A stretch of 5,031 nucleotides of DNA from NCBI GenBank assembly GCA_020444775.1, contig JAGRHX010000943.1, forward strand, positions 1 through 5,031, read 5' to 3'. A model generated the notes under the pieces. The model had not been told where the DNA came from and did not search any database. It was given only the letters and a program-made list of their open reading frames with translations. Positions 1-5,031 of this stretch are shown here, piece after piece (the stretch's first letter is position 1; each line of letters starts with the position of its first letter). Source of the stretch: Gammaproteobacteria bacterium. Lineage in GTDB: Bacteria > Pseudomonadota > Gammaproteobacteria > HK1. The position numbers and the translations under genes are program-made.

Positions 1-1
1 C

Positions 2-313
2 CTGTTCCGGCGCGCCGACGGCAAGTACATCAGCAAGTGCGACCGGGCGCCGCGCAAGCTCGGTCTGCTCGATCGCGCCACCAGCCCGTTGACCCTGGAT
101 GCGGTGCGCACGCTGGACATGCCGGTGCTGGTGGTGCGTGGCGAGAAGTCCAACGTGCTGAGCGCCGATGCCGCGAACCGCTTTGCCGAGGCGCTGCCGC
201 GTGGCGCGCTGGTCACGGTCCCCGATTGCGGCCACAACGTGCACTCGCAGAACACCGCCGGCTTCCTCGAGGCCGTGACACCGTTTCTGGACGCCAACCG
301 CGAGCCGTCCTGA
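2..313 (+). CDS. Alpha/beta hydrolase, C-terminal part (5' end outside window)
   Basis: This is the last 103 codons of an alpha/beta-hydrolase-fold protein; the nucleophile elbow and N-terminal half lie upstream of the window. What is visible starts with a cap-domain segment of the RRxDGxY...CD type (residues 3-14 of the visible part), typical of small-molecule alpha/beta hydrolases. Next is the strand DMPVLVVRGEKSNVLS (39-54), then helix AANRFAEAL, then VTVPDCGHN (71-79) with the presumed catalytic His78, and a terminal helix of the GFLEAVTPFL kind. In many relatives the position after RGxxS is Asp (RGxxSDxL), the usual place of the catalytic acid; here it is Asn51. The acid may sit elsewhere, and I recall SNVL variants in the family. 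The substrate is unknown. The gene ends two bases before the next start, so the two are probably co-transcribed. The family call is firm; the function is open. Confidence 0.85.
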   Translation: MFRRADGKYISKCDRAPRKLGLLDRATSPLTLDAVRTLDMPVLVVRGEKSNVLSADAANRFAEALPRGALVTVPDCGHNVHSQNTAGFLEAVTPFLDANREPS

Positions 314-315
314 CG

Positions 316-1056
316 ATGCCCGCACCGACCTTGCGAATCGCGCACTGCTCGGACATCCACCTGGATGCCGACGACCATGCGCCACAGATCTACCGCACGG
401 CCTTCATGCGCACCCTGCAGGCCATGGCGCGCAGCCAACCGGATCTGCTGTTGCTCGCCGGCGATCTGTTCGACGCCAACGATGCGAGCACCGACACCAT
501 CCATTGGGCGATGCAGGTGCTGGGCGATCAGCCGTGTCCGGTGGTCATGATCCCGGGCAATCACGACTGCCTGCTGGACAACGCCATCTACCGTCGGCAC
601 GACTTCAATGCCATCGACAACGTCACCCTGCTCATGGACCCGGCGGGTGAGACCCGGATCATCGAGTCGCTAAGCGTGGCGGTATGGGGTAAGGGCATGC
701 TCGATCACTCCCCGGCGCACCGCCCCCTACAAGGCTGCCCGACGCGACCGTCCGGGGTGCGCTGGTACCTGGGGATGGGGCACGGCATCTACGTCCCGGA
801 AGGCGCCGACACCGACCGCTCGTCGCCGGTGCACGAGCACGAGATCGGCGACAGCGGCTGCGACTACGTCGCCCTGGGCCACCATCACGCGGCGTTGCAG
901 GTCGAGGCGCGTGGCACCACGGGCGCCTGGTGCGGCTCACCTACCGATCTGGTCGGCGGCGCCGCGACCTGGGCTTTGGTCGAGCTGAGCGATCCGGCGC
1001 CGGGCCGGACTGCGGCCGCAGACGTGCAGATCCAGGTCCTGGATCCGGAGCACTGA
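316..1056 (+). CDS. SbcD/Mre11-like calcineurin-type metallophosphoesterase (short form)
   Basis: This encodes a 246-residue two-metal phosphoesterase. All the family motifs are present in order: SDIHLD (Asp13, His15), AGDLFD (Asp50), PGNHD (Asn82, His83), GMGHGIY (His156) and YVALGHHH (His189, His191). These match the metal ligands and catalytic His of the SbcD/Mre11 (COG0420) group, so the enzyme should be active on phosphodiesters, possibly DNA ends. Bacterial SbcD proteins are usually near 400 residues and carry a C-terminal capping and SbcC-binding region. This protein stops soon after the catalytic core, and no SbcC-like ATPase gene follows, so a classical SbcCD nuclease is unlikely. 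I chose ATG 316 because it lies two bases after the hydrolase stop, which fits translational coupling. The same frame stays open upstream to position 37, but that part only shadows the hydrolase gene. The true substrate is not known. There is no signal peptide, so it is cytoplasmic. Confidence 0.88.
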   Translation: MPAPTLRIAHCSDIHLDADDHAPQIYRTAFMRTLQAMARSQPDLLLLAGDLFDANDASTDTIHWAMQVLGDQPCPVVMIPGNHDCLLDNAIYRRHDFNAIDNVTLLMDPAGETRIIESLSVAVWGKGMLDHSPAHRPLQGCPTRPSGVRWYLGMGHGIYVPEGADTDRSSPVHEHEIGDSGCDYVALGHHHAALQVEARGTTGAWCGSPTDLVGGAATWALVELSDPAPGRTAAADVQIQVLDPEH

Positions 1057-1068
1057 CGCCGAACGGCG
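1029..1068 (+). repeat. Two inverted repeats at the end of the phosphoesterase gene
   Basis: Positions 1029-1045 read GATCCAGG-T-CCTGGATC, a perfect palindrome with 8-base arms within the last codons of the phosphoesterase. Immediately after the stop, 1057-1068 reads CGCCG-AA-CGGCG. Either could form a small RNA hairpin at the 3' end of the transcript. Neither is followed by a run of T, so neither is a standard intrinsic terminator. They may slow 3' decay, assist Rho-dependent termination, or be chance in GC-rich DNA. Confidence 0.4.
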
Positions 1069-1202
1069 ACACCCGCATCATCCACGACCGGCCGTGACCA
1101 CGGCAGACACCGCCTGGCGGACCAGCGGTGGCGCCGCAAACGTGTCACCAGCCTGGATTTCTCACCGGCTCGCCGCGTCATCCCGCGTATCCCGACCACC
1201 GG

Positions 1203-1220
1203 GTGTGCGTTCGTGCACAC
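1203..1220 (+). repeat. Small inverted repeat upstream of the PilZ-gene promoter
   Basis: GTGTGC (1203-1208) and GCACAC (1215-1220) form a perfect 6-base inverted repeat around a 6-base spacer. It lies about 30-50 bases upstream of the -24 element of the putative sigma-54 promoter. It could be half of a regulator site or a weak hairpin at the end of the upstream transcript. Six-base arms are short, so chance is a real alternative. Confidence 0.25.
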
Positions 1221-1252
1221 TTCCAGGGGACCCCGCTCAATTCTGGAACGTC

Positions 1253-1268
1253 TGGCCCGAAACCTGCT
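1253..1268 (+). promoter_or_regulatory. Putative sigma-54 (-24/-12) promoter for the PilZ gene
   Basis: The sequence TGGCCCGAAACCTGCT fits the sigma-54 consensus TGGCACG-N4-TTGCW at every fixed position except two (A to C in the -24 box, first T to C in the -12 box). The invariant GG (1254-1255) and GC (1266-1267) are correctly spaced. Transcription would begin near 1279, giving a leader of about 68 bases before ATG 1347. Sigma-54 promoters need an enhancer-binding activator such as a FleQ- or NtrC-type protein. I cannot name the activator or its site. No better sigma-70 promoter was seen in the same stretch. Confidence 0.5.
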
Positions 1269-1289
1269 TCGTGGGGGTACCACGCGCAT

Positions 1290-1301
1290 GCCCGCGCGGG
1301 C
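1290..1301 (+). repeat. 12-base GC-only palindrome in the PilZ-gene leader
   Basis: GCCCGCGCGGGC is a perfect palindrome just downstream of the predicted sigma-54 start point. In RNA it could form only a tight hairpin. It may be an operator half or simply a product of high GC content. No T-tract follows, so it is not a terminator. Confidence 0.2.
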
Positions 1302-1346
1302 CCGGACAGTACCCGGCGGATTGGGAACAGACGAGAACCGAGCACG

Positions 1347-2441
1347 ATGATCGGCAGCGACTCATACATCGATATCGACTTCGGCAACCTCTCGGGCGGC
1401 TTCGATAATGGCAGTCCCGACAGCGATCAGGACGGTATCGGCCTGGGCAGCGAGCGACGCGAGCATCTACGCTATCCGATCCACCTGTCGGCCTACTGCA
1501 TGCACGGCGAGCAGGCGCCGTCCAAGGCCTTCATCTGGGATTTCAGCAGCAGCGGCATTCGCCTCTCACGGGTCTTGCGCTCCGCGCTCAATCCCACCGC
1601 CCGGGTCGCGCCCACCGAGGTCGGTGACCGCATGATGCTGCTGTTGCGCCTGCCGGAGAGCAGTGACCCGTTCAACCTGGAATGCGAGGTGAAGCGGGTC
1701 CGTCGTGACGACGACTACGAGGAGATCGGTCTGCTCGCGCAGAACATCGACCCGACCGTCTTCCAGTCGCTGTCGCGGCTGTCCGACCGGGTGCAGGTGA
1801 AGCTGCAGACCCGTCTGCCGCAGCTGTTCGGGGCTCGCGACTGGCGCTTCGTCGAACGTTATCTGGACATGGTCGGTGGCGAGGTCTTCCGACGCATGCA
1901 CGAGCTGCTGACCCTGCTCACCGAGTGGGGTGAGGACGCCTCTACACGCGCCGGCTATTTCTACGCGATGGTCGAGCTACGACCGATGGAGCAGGCCTTC
2001 AAGCAGGTGCTGATGAAGACCGTGCGTGACGAGCTGCTGTGCGATCCGGTCGGCCCGGGCGCTGCGCCATCCGACGAGACCACCAGCGCGAGCGGCGTCG
2101 GTCCGAGTCCGAAGCCCGCGGGCGGAGCACTGGACGAGCACACCATCAAGCGCCTGGACTGGGTCGACTTCGAGCGCACCACGGACGCGAATGGGGCCGG
2201 ATCCAGCGCCGCGGCCGACACCGCTACGAACAGCCCCTTCGCACGTCTTGCGGCCCGCTCGACACCGTTACCGACCGGGCTGTTCGATGGTCGGGACAGC
2301 ATCCTGCAGCCGGAAGCGCTTAGCGAGCGCTTGCGTCGTTCCGCTGCCCGACTGTCGATTCCCGCCGCCGCGGCACCGGTCTTCGCCGATGTGACGGATC
2401 AGGTCTGCCGGCTGTACTGGGACACCCTACAGACGCGCTGA
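1347..2441 (+). CDS. PilZ-domain c-di-GMP-binding protein with unassigned C-terminal region
   Basis: This encodes a 364-residue cytoplasmic protein. After an acidic, Gly/Asp-rich N-terminus (1-35) comes a PilZ domain (about 36-150). Its two c-di-GMP-binding motifs are intact: RxxxR as Arg38-Arg42 (RREHLRY) and DxSxxG as DFSSSG (65-70). A beta-rich part with an acidic patch (DDDYEEIGL, 121-129) and a closing helix follow. Residues about 160-232 look helical (RFVERYLDMVGGEVFRRMHE, then a second amphipathic block). A Pro/Ser/Gly/Ala-rich linker (232-262), a conserved-looking LDWVDFERT segment (270-278), a second low-complexity stretch and a final helical part end the protein. I do not recognise anything after the PilZ domain. 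PilZ proteins act as c-di-GMP receptors in motility, adhesion or exopolysaccharide control. ATG 1347 has a modest purine-rich GAGAA (1333-1337) ahead of it and follows the predicted promoter. The frame stays open back to 1128, but that stretch does not resemble a folded domain. Confidence 0.85.
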   Translation: MIGSDSYIDIDFGNLSGGFDNGSPDSDQDGIGLGSERREHLRYPIHLSAYCMHGEQAPSKAFIWDFSSSGIRLSRVLRSALNPTARVAPTEVGDRMMLLLRLPESSDPFNLECEVKRVRRDDDYEEIGLLAQNIDPTVFQSLSRLSDRVQVKLQTRLPQLFGARDWRFVERYLDMVGGEVFRRMHELLTLLTEWGEDASTRAGYFYAMVELRPMEQAFKQVLMKTVRDELLCDPVGPGAAPSDETTSASGVGPSPKPAGGALDEHTIKRLDWVDFERTTDANGAGSSAAADTATNSPFARLAARSTPLPTGLFDGRDSILQPEALSERLRRSAARLSIPAAAAPVFADVTDQVCRLYWDTLQTR

Positions 2442-2465
2442 CACCCCCCGCGCGGCGCCGTCGCC

Positions 2466-2666
2466 TCAGTAGTGCGGCGGCGGCCGGTCCTCGGCAGCCG
2501 GCTCCGGCATCCGTTCGTCCAGCCGCTGGACCAACGCGCGAATCGCCTCGGTCAGCTGCTCGATGCGCCGCTGCTGATGCGCGAGCGCGTCGCTCAGCTC
2601 GGCGATCCCCTGCTCTTGATAGGCGACCCGCGTCTGCAGGTCGACGATCTGATCCTCTAGACTCAT
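2466..2666 (-). CDS. slyX: SlyX family protein
   Basis: This minus-strand gene encodes 66 residues. It begins MSLEDQIVDLQTRVAYQEQG and continues as an amphipathic helix rich in Glu, Gln, Leu and Arg to about residue 52. It then has a short Pro-rich tail ending PPPHY. A short coiled coil, the heptad spacing of Leu/Ile/Val and the C-terminal PPHY are hallmarks of SlyX, whose usual length is about 70 residues. SlyX is named for its position near slyD in Escherichia coli; its molecular role is not established. I chose ATG at 2666 because GGAAGG (2678-2673 on the minus strand) sits six bases before it. A GTG directly upstream at 2669 would leave too short a spacing. It converges on the PilZ gene with only 24 bases between the two stops, and no T-rich bidirectional terminator is visible there. 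Confidence 0.92.
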   Translation of the reverse strand: MSLEDQIVDLQTRVAYQEQGIAELSDALAHQQRRIEQLTEAIRALVQRLDERMPEPAAEDRPPPHY

Positions 2667-2688
2667 CACCCACCTTCCATCTCGCCGA

Positions 2689-2718
2689 CATATATCGCTG
2701 GCCCATCTCTTTGGTCAC
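2689..2718 (-). promoter_or_regulatory. Weak sigma-70-like promoter candidate for slyX
   Basis: On the minus strand, GTGACC (2718-2713) and TATATG (2694-2689) are separated by 18 bases. Each matches the -35 and -10 consensus at about four of six positions. The predicted start near 2682 leaves a very short leader that still contains the GGAAGG ribosome site. The candidate lies in a locally AT-richer patch, which supports it a little. It is a weak match and could be chance. Confidence 0.3.
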
Positions 2719-2833
2719 CCGCCCGCGGCGGCCGGCAGGCAGGCCCCGAAGAGCCCTGCCTCGCTCTAGCCCCGCCGCGTCAAAGTCACTATTGTGGAGC
2801 ACCGCGTCGGGCCCCGGGCCCTTCGGAAACGCC

Positions 2834-2874
2834 GATTCATTCCATCCATGCAATCAATCACCATGGCATGAATC
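2834..2874 (+). repeat. 12-base imperfect inverted repeat in the slyX/ThDP-gene divergent region
   Basis: GATTCATTCCAT (2834-2845) is matched in inverted orientation by ATGGCATGAATC (2863-2874), with 11 of 12 positions complementary and 17 bases between the arms. Inside the loop, CCATG (2846-2850) and CATGG (2862-2866) form a second, competing pair. The region is AT-richer than its surroundings. It may be a binding site for a dimeric regulator of the downstream catabolic genes, or an RNA hairpin if transcription starts upstream of it. Confidence 0.5.
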
Positions 2875-2882
2875 AGCAGCGC

Positions 2883-2943
2883 GAAGCGACAATGCGCTTT
2901 CCGCTCAGCTCGAGGGAAGCGCTGATGAGTCAGCGTTTCCCTT
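2883..2943 (+). promoter_or_regulatory. Strong hairpin or palindromic operator before the ThDP enzyme gene, with alternative pairings
   Basis: GGGAAGCGCTGA (2914-2925) and TCAGCGTTTCCC (2930-2941) form a 12-pair stem with one G-U pair and a TGAG loop. One more A-T pair and a G-U pair extend it to 2912-2943. The left arm can also pair with GCGCTTTCC (2894-2902), giving nine pairs with one G-U. That segment can in turn pair with AAGCG (2884-2888). Mutually exclusive hairpins of this kind suggest either an RNA switch or a DNA operator with near-repeat half-sites. The bases after the last stem (TTCCAACC) are not a T-tract, so a standard attenuator terminator is not supported. The structure ends about 60 bases before the start codon of the ThDP gene. 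Confidence 0.45.
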
Positions 2944-3003
2944 CCAACCCTGTCGTCGAATCCCGGCCAGCGTCTCTGGTCGACTACCACGCGAGGTCAT
3001 TCC

Positions 3004-4674
3004 ATGAGTCGGTCCGCTGCCCAGGTGCTCGCCGCGACGCTGCACGCGCACGGTGTGGACGTCGCCTATTGTGTTCCAGGCGAGAGCTTTCTCCCCCTCA
3101 CCGATGCATTCATCGATTACCCCGACATGCAGCTGGTGGTCTGCAGGCACGAGGGTGGCGCCGGCTTCATGGCCCTCGCCCACGCCCGTCTGCGCAACGA
3201 GCCGGGCGTGTGCATCATCAGCCGTGGCCCCGGCGCAATGAATGCTGCGATCGCGCTGCACGTGGCCTGGCACGACGCGGAGCCGGTCGTGTTCCTGGTC
3301 GGACAGGCGGATCTGAACGAGCTCGGCCGGCTCACGCTGCAGGAGATGAACTACGCCAAGACCTTCTCGGACACGGCGAAGATGGTCATCGAAGTGGTCG
3401 ACGGCGACAACATCGCCGAGGATGCCGCGAGAGCCTTCCACATCGCCCGCTCCGGCACGCCGGGTCCGGTGGTGCTGGTGCTGCCCGAGGACGTGCTGTA
3501 CGGCGAGTCCAAGGCAGAGCCGCTCGGGCCCCGGCCGATCGCGACCACCGCGCCGACCCCCGAGGACGCGGCGCGTGCCCTGCAGATGCTGGATCAGGCC
3601 GAGCGTCCGCTGGTGATTGCGGGGGGTCGACTGCACGGCGCCGCGGCACTCGGCGATCTGGTGCGCTTTGCCGAGGCCTTCGAGCTGCCGGTCGCGACCC
3701 CGCAACGGCGTTTTCACGTCTTCGACAGCCGTCATCCGAATGCGGCGGGTCGCCTGGCCAACCGCGCGCCGGGCGAGCTGCTCGGCGCGATGCGCGAATC
3801 GGACCTGCTGCTGGTCATCGGCGAGCGTATCGGACCTTCGATGAGCCAGGGTTTCACCTTTCCGCGTGCCCCCATTCCGGACCAGCCACTGATTCACGTC
3901 TGGCCGGATCCAGAAGAGGTCGGCCGCGTCTATCAGCCGACCCTGGCGCTGGGCTGCGATCCCCATCAGTTCATCAAGGCAATGCTGAACGGGCGTGAGA
4001 CCGCGGCGGCGTCCAGCGCGGCTGGCAAGCGCAGCCAATGGGTGAAGCGGCTCAACGAGCTGCACAGGCGGATCATGAGCTGGGAGCCACGCTCGGCCAA
4101 CGATGGCGTGGTCTTCGGCCACGTCACCGAGGCCATCAACAAGCACCTGGCCGCGGACGCGGTGGTCACCTGCGATGCCGGCAACTTCTCGAGCTGGCCC
4201 TCGCGCTATCTGCACATGGGGCCGGACAACCTGTTCATCGGCGCAACCGTCGGCGCAATGGGCCCGGGCGTGCCCTCCGGCGTCGCCGCCGGCCTGTCCA
4301 CCCCCGGTCGTCAGGTCGTCGTCTTCGTCGGTGACGGTGGCGCCTTGATGACCGGCAACGAGCTGGCCACCGCCATCCAATACGACGTGCCGTTGAAGAT
4401 TTTCGTCTCCAACAACAATGCCTATGGCACCATTCGCATGCACCAGGCCAAGGCCTTTCCCGGCCGGGTGACATCCACCGCGCTGCGCAACCCGGACTTC
4501 GCGGCCTGGGGCGAGGCTTTCGGTGCCCGAGGGTTCAAGATCGAGACCGAGGCGGAGGTCGAAGCGGTGGTCGCCGAGGCGATGGCCCATCCCGGGGCGG
4601 CGGTCATCGAGACCCGCGTCAGCCTCAATCACATCTCGCCTTCGGCGCGTATCGACGAGATCGAGTCACGCTGA
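3004..4674 (+). CDS. Thiamine-diphosphate-dependent enzyme, acetolactate synthase-like
   Basis: This encodes a 556-residue enzyme with the three-domain layout of the acetolactate synthase/pyruvate oxidase class (COG0028). The N-terminal pyrimidine-binding domain (about 1-170) carries VPGES (24-28), RHEGGAGFMA with the ThDP-activating Glu50, and SRGPGAMNA (73-81). LQE (112-114) falls where acetolactate synthases have their conserved FQE. The central domain spans about 185-340. The C-terminal diphosphate-binding domain has GDGG (443-446) and, 25 residues on, NNN (470-472), the Mg-ThDP motif. The His of benzoylformate decarboxylase aligns with Ser73, so that activity is unlikely. No small regulatory subunit gene follows, and the neighbour is an enolase-superfamily gene, so a catabolic 2-oxo acid decarboxylase or carboligase fits better than branched-chain amino acid synthesis. 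ATG 3004 has GAGG seven bases upstream. The substrate is unknown. Confidence 0.9.
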   Translation: MSRSAAQVLAATLHAHGVDVAYCVPGESFLPLTDAFIDYPDMQLVVCRHEGGAGFMALAHARLRNEPGVCIISRGPGAMNAAIALHVAWHDAEPVVFLVGQADLNELGRLTLQEMNYAKTFSDTAKMVIEVVDGDNIAEDAARAFHIARSGTPGPVVLVLPEDVLYGESKAEPLGPRPIATTAPTPEDAARALQMLDQAERPLVIAGGRLHGAAALGDLVRFAEAFELPVATPQRRFHVFDSRHPNAAGRLANRAPGELLGAMRESDLLLVIGERIGPSMSQGFTFPRAPIPDQPLIHVWPDPEEVGRVYQPTLALGCDPHQFIKAMLNGRETAAASSAAGKRSQWVKRLNELHRRIMSWEPRSANDGVVFGHVTEAINKHLAADAVVTCDAGNFSSWPSRYLHMGPDNLFIGATVGAMGPGVPSGVAAGLSTPGRQVVVFVGDGGALMTGNELATAIQYDVPLKIFVSNNNAYGTIRMHQAKAFPGRVTSTALRNPDFAAWGEAFGARGFKIETEAEVEAVVAEAMAHPGAAVIETRVSLNHISPSARIDEIESR

Positions 4675-4717
4675 GCCCCACCGCGTCTGTCTTCACGCGA
4701 CAATTTCGAATCGACAC

Positions 4718-5031
4718 AGGGAGCACGAAGCCATGCAAATCACCGAGATCGAGGCCAAGGTGGTGGACGTCGGTCAGGGTTTCTCCTGGTGCGGTATCCG
4801 CGACATGGACGTCAGGGGCGTGCATGTCACAGTGCGCTGCGAGGACGCCGGGCGGGGTGACGCGCTGGCCTGGACGGGAGGCCTGCCGCCGGCGGTGGTG
4901 GTCGCGGGCATCGAGCACTGTCTCAAGCCGGCTCTGCTCGGCGCCGATCCCTGGTCCTGCGCGGCCGCCATGCAGACGGCCTGGCAGGCCTTTCGTATCG
5001 GTCTGCCGCTGCCGGTCATCGGCGTCGTCGA
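4718..5031 (+). CDS. Enolase-superfamily protein (mandelate racemase/muconate lactonizing type), N-terminal part
   Basis: The coding part starts at ATG 4733; the range begins at its ribosome site AGGGAG (4718-4723), nine bases upstream. The window ends after 99 codons, so only the capping domain is visible. It opens MQITEIEAKVVDVGQG, a typical first strand and 20s loop, then VRGVHVTVRCED. A helix with GIEHCLKPALLGADPWSCAA follows, then AFRIGLPLPVIGVVD, which in this family leads into the IALWDL segment and the barrel domain. These features fit the mandelate racemase/muconate lactonizing branch, whose members abstract a proton alpha to a carboxylate (racemases, cycloisomerases, sugar-acid dehydratases). 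The catalytic residues lie beyond the window, so the reaction cannot be chosen. It follows the ThDP gene by 58 bases. Only a weak 5-pair hairpin (CGCGT 4682-4686, ACGCG 4695-4699) lies between them, so co-transcription is likely. Confidence 0.75.

Larger units (their letters stand above)
2667..3003. other. Divergent intergenic region between slyX and the ThDP enzyme gene
   Basis: This 337-base stretch separates two divergently transcribed genes and has no convincing protein gene. A plus-strand frame starting at 2868 runs on into the ThDP gene, but it is out of frame with it and is a shadow. The region holds the slyX ribosome site and promoter candidate at its left end, the two inverted-repeat structures listed separately, and GAGG at 2993-2996, the ribosome site of the ThDP gene (seven bases before ATG 3004). 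I saw no convincing sigma-70 promoter for the rightward genes. Confidence 0.7.

Noticed and set aside
885..1289. A 134-codon minus-strand frame across the end of the phosphoesterase gene and the following intergenic region.
   Set aside because: The translation is Arg/Ser/Ala-rich and lacks recognisable motifs; much of it is antisense to a clear gene.
1128..1346. A possible 73-residue N-terminal extension of the PilZ protein.
   Set aside because: The extension has no domain-like character, overlaps the sigma-54 promoter match, and a plausible ATG with a purine-rich site exists at 1347.
2314..2332. Inverted repeat AAGCGCT-N5-AGCGCTT inside the PilZ coding region.
   Set aside because: It lies within a well-behaved coding stretch (EALSERL) and is explained by common codons; there is no T-tract or boundary to give it a role.
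2790..2795. TATTGT as a -10 box for the ThDP gene.
   Set aside because: No acceptable -35 element lies at 16-18 bases upstream, and the match is only four of six.
2808..2821. Tandem copy of CGGGCCC (two units).
   Set aside because: Two seven-base GC-only units in high-GC DNA are easily explained by chance and show no further copies nearby.
2848..2871. A seven-codon leader peptide (MQSITMA) in front of the alternative hairpins.
   Set aside because: It has no run of telling codons such as Leu, Val or Ile, and no clear ribosome site, so it does not support classical attenuation.
2868..3998. A 376-codon plus-strand frame starting in the intergenic region and overlapping the ThDP gene.
   Set aside because: It is out of frame with the ThDP gene, and its Arg/Ala/Gly-rich translation after position 3004 is typical of a shadow frame. 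No ribosome site favours its start over ATG 3004.
2905..4632. A 575-codon open frame on the minus strand, antisense to the ThDP gene.
   Set aside because: Its translation is rich in His, Arg, Gly and Asp with no recognisable motif. The plus strand in the same place encodes an enzyme with intact ThDP motifs. Long antisense frames are common in high-GC genes.
4682..4699. Hairpin CGCGT-N8-ACGCG as a terminator between the ThDP and enolase-superfamily genes.
   Set aside because: The stem is only five pairs with an eight-base loop and no T-run follows, so read-through into the next gene is more likely.

Overview
The window is high-GC bacterial DNA, packed with genes on both strands. A SlyX-family gene, a PilZ gene and a good match to a sigma-54 (-24/-12) promoter suggest a proteobacterium, most likely a gammaproteobacterium. 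This is an inference from gene content and composition; there is no rRNA or other marker gene to confirm it.

Layout. (1) Positions 2-1056 hold the 3' end of an alpha/beta hydrolase gene, followed two bases after its stop by a short SbcD/Mre11-like metallophosphoesterase gene. The pair looks translationally coupled. (2) A 290-base non-coding stretch (1057-1346) carries a sigma-54-type promoter match about 80 bases before the next gene, plus several small inverted repeats. (3) Positions 1347-2441 encode a PilZ-domain protein with intact c-di-GMP-binding motifs and a long C-terminal part that I do not recognise. (4) Convergent to it on the minus strand is a small slyX gene (2466-2666). (5) A 337-base divergent intergenic region (2667-3003) holds two notable inverted repeats, one of which can form alternative hairpins. 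(6) Positions 3004-4674 encode a thiamine-diphosphate enzyme of the acetolactate synthase-like class. After 58 bases comes the start of an enolase-superfamily gene (mandelate racemase/muconate lactonizing type), cut off by the window end.

How the genes fit together. The last two genes look like one catabolic unit. An enolase-superfamily dehydratase or racemase commonly yields a 2-oxo acid or its precursor, and a ThDP enzyme would decarboxylate or ligate such an acid; the substrate cannot be read from the sequence. The PilZ gene is probably its own transcription unit under sigma-54 and c-di-GMP control. The hydrolase/phosphoesterase pair has no obvious link to the rest.

I found no CRISPR array, tRNA, rRNA, insertion sequence or recognisable defence system. 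The less ordinary signals are the sigma-54 promoter match before the PilZ gene, the multi-arm hairpin region before the ThDP gene, and the unassigned C-terminal region of the PilZ protein.
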